Shown here piece by piece: positions 55,383 through 64,000 of a stretch of 64,000 nt of DNA. How positions within the stretch are numbered: position 1 is the first letter of the stretch; each line of letters starts with the position of its first letter. The DNA lies in NCBI GenBank assembly GCA_963995505.1, contig OZ023198.1, positions 11,895,141-11,959,140 on the forward strand. Direction: 5' to 3'. This stretch comes from Hypericum androsaemum (lineage: Eukaryota; Streptophyta; Magnoliopsida; Malpighiales; Hypericaceae). The notes beneath the pieces are model-generated. The model worked only from the letters and a program-made list of their open reading frames with translations, did not search any database and had not been told where the DNA came from. The translations under genes were made by a program, and so were the position numbers.

Positions 55383-57334
55383 TGTTGGGATGGCGAGAAA
55401 TATGAAAGATTTATTTCTTATTCCTATTCCTATTCTGACTAGGTTTTGGACTCCTAATTAGACCTAGATAGGTTACTTGTACAACAAGGGTTTGCCTCTA
55501 TATAAAGGCATGTTACCCTAAGGTTTTGTATGGCTTTGTGGCTCGGAAACTCATCAATAAAAGTTCTCCTTTCTCTCAGTGGATGTAGGCATTAGGCCGA
55601 ACCACGTTATCTCTTGTTCCGTGTTCTTTGTGCGATCTTGTTCTCTAGTTGCTGAATTCCTAACAATTGGTATCAAGAGCTTGGGTTGGAGGATGACGGA
55701 CGGCGCGAAGTTTGCTCTTGTGAAGTTTGATGGTTCATCAAATTTTGGGTTATGGCAAAGGCGTGTCAAGGATCTCCTCGTGCAACAAGGGATGGTCATC
55801 ACGCTCTCAGAGAAGAAGTCTGAGAAGATGGAGGAGCAAGAGTGGGAGGAGTTGGAGGCCAAGGCGGTAGCGAAGATTCGCTTGTGCTTGGCGGATGATG
55901 AGGAGCCACCAGCTGGGTTGTGGAAGAGGATCCAGGTCGGAGTCAAAGAAGTTCAATGGAAGTGGTTTCAAGTGCGGAGAAGGGCACATGAAGGGGACTA
56001 TCCAGGACGAACTAGGGATCAAGACAACGAAGAGGGATCGGTATCCACAACCATGGCCACATATTCAGACAGGTCGGATGGTGACTGGCTTTCTATCTTA
56101 TCAAGTTCAATGCATCTTGGTAATCTCTTTTCATTAGGGACTTTGGATTATAACAGTGATAGTTATAAAGGTATGCTAATGAAGGTGGAGAAGGATGCGA
56201 TGGTAGGGATGAAGGGTGAAAGGAAATACCTACAGGTTAGTGGGGAACATTATTGTAGGTGGAGTCACATCAATGGGTCTGATGAAGTGAAAAAAAGCTC
56301 AGGTCATATGAGGTTGGTTCGTATGAGGGAGCAAAGGCTTGACATGAATGATTTGAGTAGAGTTGGGATTCGCGGAGACATGGATAGCGAGCTATGGTTG
56401 TTTCATGGAGGCATGGTTGGCAAGGAGCCATGGTTGTCTCAGAGAAGCATTGTTAGCTGGGCCCTGCTATGGTTGTCTAAAGGGACGTGCACGTCAAAGG
56501 TGTTGGGTAGGTTTTGCATGGAGAATGCGAAGCCATTGTTAACACCACGCGTAGATCGGGTATCTCACTGAAGGCCGAATGATGGAGTTCGAGGCATGTC
56601 GAGTGTTCTACTTGGTGGAACAAAAGGTTGCCCTTTGTATACTATGACATGTAGCATTGGTTTGAGGCAAGAAGGTCCAGCGGAAAAGCAGTTCGAGGTT
56701 GCAGAGCATGGGGCTGACCGAAAAATAGAGGACATGTCTATTGGTCGCAAGGTTGCTTCAGCAGGTGAACTAGTTGGGGTTCAATGGAGATTGGAGGAAA
56801 TAGTCCAAGCAAGCTCAGAAGCTCGAGTTTGGGGGCTGGCTCCAAGTGATTGAACAAAAGGTGAAGAGAAAGTTGAGATGGTCTTATTAATGCAGTTATC
56901 TATGGTCTGCGATGGAGTCGGTGGAGTCGGATTAGTTTTGCAAGATCTCATGGTTCTTCATGGGGCGGTGTTTTGTTAAGGTGGAGTTTGTTGAAGTTCG
57001 GGTGAAGCTTCATGGTTCTTCCACGAGATGATTTCTCGCCAAGGTGGAGATTGTTGGGATGGCGAGAAATATGAAAGATTTATTTCCTATTCCTATTCCT
57101 ATTTTGACTAGGTTTTGGACTCCTAATTAGACCTAGATAGGTTACTTGTACAACAAGGGTTTGCCTCTATATAAAGGCATGTTACCCTAAGGTTTTGTAT
57201 GGCTTTGTGGCTTGGAAACTCATCAATAAAAGTTCTCCTTTCTCCCTGTGGATGTAGGCATTAGGCTGAACCACGTTATCTCTTGTGTCCATGTTCTTTG
57301 CGCGTTTTGTTCCCTATTTGCTGAATTTCTAACA
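55383..57334 (+). mobile_element. Internally deleted Copia element, non-autonomous
   Basis: LTRs at 55383-55665 and 57052-57334 (283 bp each, TGTTGGGATG...TAACA), a primer site ATTGGTATCAAGAGCTTGG directly after the 5' LTR, and AAGGTGGAGAT before the 3' LTR. Flanks TGTCC (55378-55382 and 57335-57339) are a perfect 5-bp duplication. The interior is only 1386 bp, with gag N-terminus and a remnant of the protease/GAG-pre region but no RT or integrase. It ends ~430 bp upstream of the TFL1-like start codon. Confidence 0.95.
55693..56571 (+). CDS. Chimeric Copia gag ORF
   Basis: 292 codons from ATG 55693 (MTDGAKFALVKFDGSSNFGL). Residues ~1-75 are a typical Copia gag start (WQRRVKDLLVQQG, LEAKAVAKIRLCLADD). 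The middle corresponds to no known domain. Near ~150-175, LGNLFSLGTLDYNSDSYKG and VGMKGERKYLQVSGE echo the GAG-pre-integrase region of Copia polyproteins. The ORF stays open through these deletions, yet lacks zinc knuckle, RT and integrase. It may be translated but is probably not functional alone. Confidence 0.5.
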   Translation: MTDGAKFALVKFDGSSNFGLWQRRVKDLLVQQGMVITLSEKKSEKMEEQEWEELEAKAVAKIRLCLADDEEPPAGLWKRIQVGVKEVQWKWFQVRRRAHEGDYPGRTRDQDNEEGSVSTTMATYSDRSDGDWLSILSSSMHLGNLFSLGTLDYNSDSYKGMLMKVEKDAMVGMKGERKYLQVSGEHYCRWSHINGSDEVKKSSGHMRLVRMREQRLDMNDLSRVGIRGDMDSELWLFHGGMVGKEPWLSQRSIVSWALLWLSKGTCTSKVLGRFCMENAKPLLTPRVDRVSH

Positions 57335-57760
57335 TGTCCAAAGTCCAAACCCAAAGTAGCCAAGAACTTTATTGGAATATTTGAACTTAAAATCTAGCTA
57401 TTCTACAAATCACGGCTATTCGAGTAATAAAAGACTTTGATTTCCATACGGTGATATAATGTTCAAACATTTACGAATAAAAAAAAATTAATGAGAAAAT
57501 CACTTCCTAAATAAGGTAGGACGGTACGCTATTATGAATATATGAGGTTCACCAAATATATTAAATCTAGCCACTCTAAGCATGAAACCCTTTTCAATCT
57601 CCCCTCCATATAACACCACCTGAACAATAATTCTTCACCAACCATCCAAAGAAGGAAACACCAAAAACATAAATACTATACAATACATCGTCACGTCCCC
57701 TCTTCTTATTATATCTATCTTGGTTCAAATTAATATTTACTAATTTTTCTTGTAATATAT
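57335..57760 (+). promoter_or_regulatory. Remaining upstream region of the TFL1-like gene
   Basis: Only 426 bp separate the Copia derivative from the start codon. The DNA is AT-rich with no clear motif. Any cis-elements farther upstream are displaced by the 1.95-kb insertion. Confidence 0.35.
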
Positions 57761-58642
57761 ATGTCAAGACTAATGGAGCCTCTGACACTGGGAAGAGTGA
57801 TTGGAGAGGTCGTGGACAATTTTACCCCCACCGTGAAAATGACCGTCACCTACAACTCCAACAAGCTAGTTTCTAATGGGCGTGAGCTAATGCCCTCTGT
57901 TATTGTCTCTAGGCCTCGTGTTGAGATCGGTGGAGAGGATATGAGAACTGCCTACACTCTTGTAAGTTATATAATATCGATTGACTTCTGTCAATTTGTC
58001 TACGCCTTGAATCTCGTAAATATGTATATATTTATTAGTGTATATATAGGTTAACATTAACATGCATTTATTTGTTTGTCTAAGGTAATGACTGATCCTG
58101 ATGCTCCGAGCCCTAGTGATCCATATATGAGAGAGCATCTCCACTGGTTTGTACCACGTTCCCGCTCCAACTACACATGTGCTTTTCTTTTTCGTAGAAA
58201 CCGTTCGGTTTCCGGTGTCTCGAACTCGTAACTTCTATGCATTACATTTATGTTATTCGGTTTAATGTCCTCAGGATTGTCACGGACATTCCCGGTACTA
58301 CCGATGTCTCCTTTGGTAAGTTATGTTTTTTGGTTATTACCAAGTTTACGTATGATAATTATGAATCTATTTTTCTCAATCACTAAGTCGATTTAATTTT
58401 ACTGTTTAAATTTAAATAAAAAAGGGAGGGAAATAGTGAGCTACGAGACACCAAAGCCGGTGGTGGGTATCCACAGGTACGTGTTCGTGTTGTTCAAGCA
58501 GAGAGGCAGGCAAACAGTGAGGCCTCCGCCTTCCAGAGACTCCTTCAACACCAGGATGTTCTCCGACGAGAACGGCTTGGGGCTCCCCGTGGCCGTCGTT
58601 TACTTCAACGCGCAAAGAGAAACCGCAGCTCGACGAAGATGA
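57761..58642 (+). CDS. CEN: TFL1/CENTRORADIALIS-like PEBP flowering repressor
   Basis: Exons are 57761-57961, 58085-58146, 58275-58315 and 58425-58642. The sizes 201/62/41/218 are the standard FT/TFL1 layout and the phases agree. The product is 173 aa: [57 protein letters not shown], and C-terminal [11 protein letters not shown]. His85 in REHLHW aligns with TFL1 His88 (Tyr85 in FT), and Asp140 in PSRDSF aligns with TFL1 Asp144 (Gln140 in FT). These residues separate repressors from florigen, so a repressor is predicted. The family acts with FD-type bZIP and 14-3-3 proteins to keep meristems indeterminate. Gly152 replaces the Asp common in the DLGLP motif. Introns are short (109-128 bp). Confidence 0.92.
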
Positions 58643-58860
58643 TGACGACAACGACAACGATGACGATGATATAATCAGTTCAACCAAAATCTCAAACTGG
58701 ACATGGGTTTTTCTTGCAGCTTCATAAAAAAAATAATACATGTTTACTACCTGTTTTTGTACGCACAATAACTCTGTTTTAGGGCTAGGGAAAATATGGG
58801 AGTGGGTCCAGTTCTGGTTTAGGGTCACTCTATTGGGGGAGAATTCTGGATCCTGTGGGA
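58643..58860 (+). other. 3' UTR of the TFL1-like gene, cut by a Copia LTR
   Basis: Begins with a GATGACGACAACGACAACGA low-complexity stretch. Only 218 bp remain before the LTR at 58861, so the natural polyadenylation region may be displaced or supplied by the retrotransposon. Confidence 0.5.
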
Positions 58861-59162
58861 TGTTGGAAAACAATAATAGGTCAGCAATCGCAAAGAACGA
58901 AATCGAAACGCAGAACACGAGCGATTTGGTCACCCAGTGCGATAAGAATGTCTACGTCTGGGGGCGTACCAAGCCAGGGTCTTTTCACTAGGTTTCTTGT
59001 GCGCCACTACACTTTTTATCGTACGTAGGACGTGCCTTTACATGGATATTTATAGAGGAGCAACTCTACATTAGGTTTACAAGTCGAAATAAATCAAAAC
59101 ATGAAACGAAATTAAGGCTGAACTGGACACCTAGCAGCCGCTGGGTCCTCAGATTCCTAACA
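58861..59162 (-). repeat. 3' LTR of Copia element 2
   Basis: 302 bp. Differs from the right LTR at many scattered positions but has the same length. It begins 218 bp after the TFL1-like stop codon. Confidence 0.9.
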
Positions 59163-59588
59163 TTCTGTCCCCCCCCCCCCCCCCCCCCCCCACAAGCGAG
59201 GGCTAGGCTGCTGGGGCCTTCACGAACTTCATCTTTTGCTTGCCATTCACTTGGCGGCTGCTCATACTCTCGCGTGCTCTTCACTTGATCATCCAACGCC
59301 TTCCCTGAATACCTATCAGGCTCTATAACCCAACAATCTCCCACCTGGAGATTGGCCTCATCACTTGTCAGTTGTCACATTTCACTAGATGACCATCTTC
59401 ACTGCGTTGGCACGCCAGACCTCTTCTCAGTTCACTAGGTCAACTGAAGCCATGTTTAGCTTCAGCTTCTCCAAGGCAACCACCTTGGTCAACATATCTG
59501 TATGATTCACACTTCCTTAAATCTTCTCAAGTTGCAAGATCTTCCTCTCCAACAGATGCCATATGTAGTGATACCTCAACTCAATGTG

Positions 59589-62500
59589 CTAAGTCTTTGA
59601 GTGAAAAGCAGAATTCTTTGCCAAGTGAATCACACTCTGGCTGTCACTATGGCGTACACTGTCCTTCTGTTCCTTCCCCAACTCACCCAAGAAATTCTGC
59701 AACCACACCATCTCTTTGCTCGCCTCCGTCACTGCCACATACTCACTTTCTGCAGTTGACAAAGCCACTATCTTTTGCAACTTTGAAGCCCAGGAGATCG
59801 ATGTCCCTCCCAGTGTGAACACATACCCTGTAGTACTCCTTCTCCCATCAAGGTCACTGGATCCCAAGTCCACATCAACATATCCTGTCAGCTTCACTTC
59901 ACTGCCCTAGAAGCATAAGGCCTTCTCATTAGTACCTCTCAAGTACCCTAGGATCCACTTTACTGCTAACTACTGCTACTTGCCCGAATTGCTCATGTAC
60001 CTACTCACCACTCCCACCGCATGTGCGATGTCTGGCCTTATACAGACCATACCATACATCAAGCTCCCCACTGCTGATGCATAAAGAGTCTTCTTCATCT
60101 GAGCCTTCTCTGCCTCACTCTTAGGCGAATCCTTGTTAGATAGCTTAAAGTGTCCACCAAAGGGTGTACTCATGGGTTTGGCATTCTGCATGCTGAACCT
60201 CTCCAACACCTTATTGATATAGTCAGCCTGCAAGAGAAATAGCTTCTCTGCTACTTTGTCTCGCTCAATCCTCATCCCTAGGATCTGCTTAGCCTCACCC
60301 AAATCCTTCATGGCAAACCTCTCAGACAATTGCTTCTTCACCTTCCTCACTTCTCTAGCACTCGAGCCTACTATCAACATGTCATCAACATAAAGCAGAA
60401 GGATGATATATCTATTGTCAAACCTCTTGAAGTAACAGCAATGGTCTGCCTCAAAGCGCACAAACTCTATTTCGTGTATGAAACCATCGAACTTCTTGTA
60501 CTACTGCCTCAGAGCTTGCTTTAACCCATATAAGCTCTTCCTCAACATGCACACAATTCTACTGTTACCTTTTGACAAGTACCCTTCTGGCTATTCCATA
60601 TAAATCTCTTCCTCTAGATCACCATGGAGAAAGGCTGTCTTCACATCCATCTGCTCTAACATCAGATTCTCTGCAGCTACCATACTTAACACCATTCGAA
60701 TAGTGGTTAACTTCATAACATGAGTAAAAATATAGATAAAATTAATACCGTATTTCTGCTGAAACCCCTCACAACCAGTCTTGCCTTGTAACACTGTATG
60801 CCATCCGCCTCTTGCTTAACTCTATAAATTCACTTGTTTTGCAGTGCCTTCTTGCCCTTTGGGAGTTGAACTAGTTCCCAAGTCTCATTACTCCTCAACG
60901 ACTCCATCTCGTCATCCATTGCAAGCTTCCACTTGTGCATTAGCTCACTCCGCTGTGCTTCTGCAAAATTCTCTGGTTCTCCTCCATCTGTCAAAAGGAG
61001 ATAGTAGTTAGCTGGCGAATACCTGTCTGGCGACCCAAGCTATCTGGTGGATCTCTGCTGTGGAACTACTGGTGGTGGAGAACTTGGTTCCGCCTCCTCC
61101 TCGGCCCCCTGCTATTCAGTACTTTCTTGCTCCCACCCAAGTTCGAGATGTCTAACTCGAGTTACTCGACCATCTCACTGTTAGAACCCTCTGCATCAGA
61201 TGCACTCTCCCTGTTCTTGTACATCACCTTCTTATTGAATACGATATCTCGACTCCGAATGACCTTGCGACTTTCCTCATCCCAAAATCTGAAGTCAAAA
61301 TCATCTCCTCCATACCTAATGAATGTACACTTTGTGGACTTGGCATCCAGCTTACTCCTCTCAGCTGCATTAACATGAACATACCCAATACAACAAACTA
61401 TACGAAGATAGGAAAGATCAACCTCCTTACCACTCCAAGCCTCCTCCGGTATCCCATTCTCCAAAGGAGCTGATGGCCCTCTATTGATCAAGAATGCAGC
61501 AGTGTTGACTGCATCTGCCCAGAACATCTTCGGTAGCCCACACTTCAATCTCATGGCCCTGGCCCTCTCATTGAGTATCATGTTCATCCTCTCAGCGATT
61601 CCATTCTGCTGGCGGGTTTCAACTACTGTCTTTTCCATGCGAATCCTATTCGCTGCACAGTACTCCTTGAACTCTTGGAACTCGTACTCTCCGCCATCAT
61701 CCAATCTTAAGCACTTCACCTTAAGACCTGTCTCTTTCTCAACTAGGGCTTTCTACTTTCTGAAGACGTCGAAGGCACCTGACTTATGTTTCAGAAAATA
61801 AACCCATACTTTTCTCGTGGAATCATCAATGAAAGTCATATAATACGATGCACTACCCAAGAATGTCACTGGTGCTGGGCCCACAAATCACTATAGACCA
61901 ACTCAAGCTTTTGCTCCTTTAGGGACTTGCCACCTCTTGAAAAGCTCACTCTCTACTACTTCCCAAGGACATAATGCTCACAAAGACCGTTATCGACTGT
62001 CTTTAAGCCTGGTAGCTTCCCTTTCGAACACAACACTTTCATCCCCTTCTCACTCATGTGGTCAAGTCGACTATGCCAAAACTCCGCATCGTCCGCTGCA
62101 CCTGCAAGACCAATGCTATCATGGGTGTTCTTTGTCATATACAAAGTACCTTCGTTCAAACCTCGTACCACTACCATAGCTCCCTTGATAATTTTCCATG
62201 ACCTGTAGCGAAAGGTCACCGCATAAGCTTCATCATCCAGCTGCCTCACGAAAAGCAAATTCCTCTTTAACCCAGGAATATGTCTCACCCCTTCAACCGC
62301 AACAAAGATCCATTCGGCGTGCTGATTCGAACATCTCCCTTGCCATAATCACCTGGGTATATCGCTCCATCACCCCTACGTCACTGCATGAATAGAACGA
62401 TGCTTCAGAATTCAGCATCCACGCCTCCAATGGACTGCTCACACTCAGGACCAACACCTTTCCATGGTCATCTGTTGTTGCGTTAGCTGACTTGTCCTCC

Positions 62501-63269
62501 CTCTTTGGTACCGTACACTGATCCTGAAAGTGACCATACTGATCACAATTCCAGCACTGGATCGGGCTCTTGTCCTTCCTTGAACCCTTCCTTGATTTGG
62601 ACTTCGACCTGCTCTGGTCCTTCTTTGACTTCCCCCTTGATTCAGACCTCCCTTATTCCCTGCACTCAAAGCTGCACCCGAGACTACTCTGAATTCTCTC
62701 ATGCAGATTTCTTTGCTCATGATCAAATCCCTCACCTCGTCCAACTCAAGGTGTACCTTGCCCGCTGAGGTACTGACTGTAGTCACAATACCATTCCAGC
62801 TATCAGGTAAAGAACTCAGCAAAATCAGGGCTTATACCTCATCATCGAAGTCGATCTTAATCAAGCTCAACTGGGCAATCGTTGTGTTGAACTTGTTAAG
62901 ATGCTTGGCCACCATTGTACTCTATGCCATCTTGAGGTTGAACAACCTCCTCATCATGTGCACCTTGTTTGCGGCAGATGGCTTCTCGTACATCTCGGAC
63001 AAAGTCTCTAGCATCTCTTTGGTAGTCTTTGATTTTACCGTATGCAAGGCAACATTCTTGGACAACGACAAGCGCACCACGCTCATCACCTTCCTATTTA
63101 GTAAGCTCCACTCTTCTTCCTTCATGTCTTCGGGCTTCTTCCCACCAAAAGGTAGGTGCAAATCCTTGCCACACAGATAGTCCTCTATCTGCATCTTCCA
63201 GAATCCGTAGTCCAAGCCATCAAATTTCTCCACGGGCGACTTTCCCTCACCCATCATGACTGCTCCCAC
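59589..63269 (-). pseudogene. Copia 2 gag-pol polyprotein, disabled
   Basis: gag begins at 63255 (MMGEGKSPVEKFDGLDYGFW). A zinc knuckle CWNCDQYGHFQDQC lies near 62520-62565. A GAG-pre region (FWHSRLDHMSEKGMKVL) is near 62050. Integrase includes LRLDDGGEYEFQEF and TRQQNGIAERMN (61719-61162). RT is split over 60794-59976 with YVDDMLIVGSS. RNase H (TGYVDVDLGSSDLDGRRSTT, ALSTAESEYVAVTEASKE) is at 59897-59589. Numerous stops and frameshifts separate these blocks. It has diverged more than Copia 1 and belongs to a different subfamily judging by LTR and gag. Confidence 0.9.
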
Positions 63270-63300
63270 GGCCCCTTAACCTTCAAGCTCTGATACCAAT

Positions 63301-63602
63301 TGTTAGAAAATAATAATAGGACAGCAATCACAAAGAATAAAATCAAAACGAAGAACACGAGCGATTTAGTCACCCAATTCGACAAGAATGTCTACGTCTG
63401 GGGGCGTGCCAAGCCAGGGTCTTTCCACTAAGTTTCTTGTGCGTCACTACACTTTTTATCGCATGTAGGACGTGCCTTTACATGAGTATTTATAGAGGAG
63501 CAACCCTACATTAGGTTTACAAGTCAAAATAGATCAAAACAGAAAACAAAATTAAGGCTGAATCAGACACCTAGCAGCCGATGGATCCTCAGATTCCCAA
63601 CA
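63301..63602 (-). repeat. 5' LTR of Copia element 2
   Basis: 302 bp in plus orientation, from TGTTAGAAAATAATAATAGG to CAGATTCCCAACA. Adjacent to the primer-binding site on its left. Confidence 0.9.
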
Positions 63603-63670
63603 TTCTGTCCCCCCAAAGTACGTACGTTAGAGTACCTTTGTGGGCGAGAGGAGCCTCTCGCCCGGACTCC
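63603..63670. other. Junction between Copia 2 and the direct repeat
   Basis: Holds TTCTGTCCCCCC, then AGTACGTACGTTAGAGTACC, which is repeated ~70 bp later (63694). It also has an inverted GGGCGAGAGG/CCTCTCGCCC hairpin (63642-63663). Confidence 0.5.
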
Positions 63671-64000
63671 TTATTTTTATATAAATGCATAAAAGTACGT
63701 ACGTTAGAGTACCTGTATTACTCATGGTTATTAAATATATGAGTTATTTCATCACAATTTTTGGTGAGGGTATTTTTTTTTTGCTGATTTCATTATCGGG
63801 GTATTTTGTACTAATGTTGAATTGGCCCAACTTGTTTATAAACTAGGCCTCATGTAACAGTGTATCTGCCACGAGACTTCAGAGTTGGGCTCTTACAAGA
63901 CTTGGTCAGAATGAGAGATTATTGATTGGGCTGACGAGAGGTTACATCCAAGTATTTTTTTTAAGTCCCTGCTTTAGAGTTGACCACTGTCATATTTAAG
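63671..64000. repeat. Direct repeat, copy 2 (continues past the window)
   Basis: Paralogous to 41079-41443, as described there, with a ~32-bp deletion. Its right boundary is outside the window. Confidence 0.8.

Larger units (their letters stand above)
58861..63602 (-). mobile_element. Ty1/Copia retrotransposon 2 (decayed, minus orientation)
   Basis: LTRs at 58861-59162 and 63301-63602 (302 bp each). On the minus strand the right LTR is followed by ATTGGTATCAGAGCTTGAAG, an initiator-Met primer site, so the right LTR is the 5' one. A G-run ending ACAGAA (59163-59191, complement) lies before the 3' LTR. Flanks TGGGA and TTCTG do not match, so no target duplication is seen. Bases right of the 5' LTR repeat the same TTCTGTCCCCCC polypurine complement, hinting at past recombination. 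The Copia order of domains is present on the minus strand. Confidence 0.9.

Noticed and set aside
58642..58860. Loss of the repressor-specific Asp144 in the TFL1-like protein
   Set aside because: First suspected at Gly152, but counting residues shows the equivalent Asp is Asp140 in PSRDSF and is conserved.
58412..58933. 173-codon minus-strand ORF
   Set aside because: Shadow of the last TFL1-like exon and its 3' UTR.

Overview
The window is nuclear DNA from a flowering plant. It has spliced genes with GT-AG introns, plant-specific gene families (class B heat-shock factor, EMS1-type LRR receptor kinase, TFL1/CEN-type PEBP) and a dense load of plant LTR retrotransposons and Mutator-like (MULE) elements. 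The gene set looks eudicot-like, but the species cannot be named from sequence alone.

Host genes, left to right: a protein phosphatase inhibitor-2 gene (coding 2829-4786, +, four coding exons, 175 aa); a broken gene start of unknown family (about 5322-5540); an intronless TMEM161-like membrane protein (6058-7437, +, 459 aa); a class B2 heat-shock factor (16169-17175, +, one intron, 305 aa) with a perfect heat-shock element upstream; an intronless EMS1-like receptor kinase (25672-21749, -, 1307 aa); and a TFL1/CENTRORADIALIS-like gene (57761-58642, +, four exons, 173 aa). I see no operon-like or pathway link between them; they are independent loci in a transposon-rich region.

Mobile DNA fills most of the rest. 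At 1-1609 is the 3' part of a non-autonomous LTR element with an unfamiliar ORF. At 8091-8923 is a hAT-like fold-back MITE, and a paralogous empty site survives near 15728. From 9160 to 15685 lies a truncated MULE carrying a GRF zinc-finger fragment, with a complete Copia element nested in its right arm (10670-15661). A cluster of MULE/fold-back elements occupies 27.8-36.6 kb: a Pack-MULE with a captured MORN-repeat gene (27815-29086, perfect 9-bp target duplication), one with a 5S-rRNA-like segment (30183-31560), one partly tandem-duplicated (31690-33859), one with a 530-bp GGA-rich core (34684-35630, perfect 9-bp target duplication), and a short one (36236-36617). Then come a LINE ORF1-like remnant (38930-41059, -), a further MULE with a nested three-LTR TRIM (42623-44500), a 6.2-kb retrotransposon with 1.6-kb LTRs and no recognisable polymerase (45813-51972, perfect 5-bp duplication), a 176-bp tandem repeat (53550-54130), and two Copia-type elements (55383-57334 and 58861-63602) that bracket the TFL1-like gene closely.

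No single undescribed system is certain. The strongest leads are the MORN Pack-MULE, the Copia element whose seven premature stops are all TAG, the duplicated heat-shock-factor promoter with a truncated transposon, and the large non-autonomous retrotransposon with unfamiliar ORFs. Domain calls rest on motifs read by eye and on memory of the families; no alignment or database search was run.
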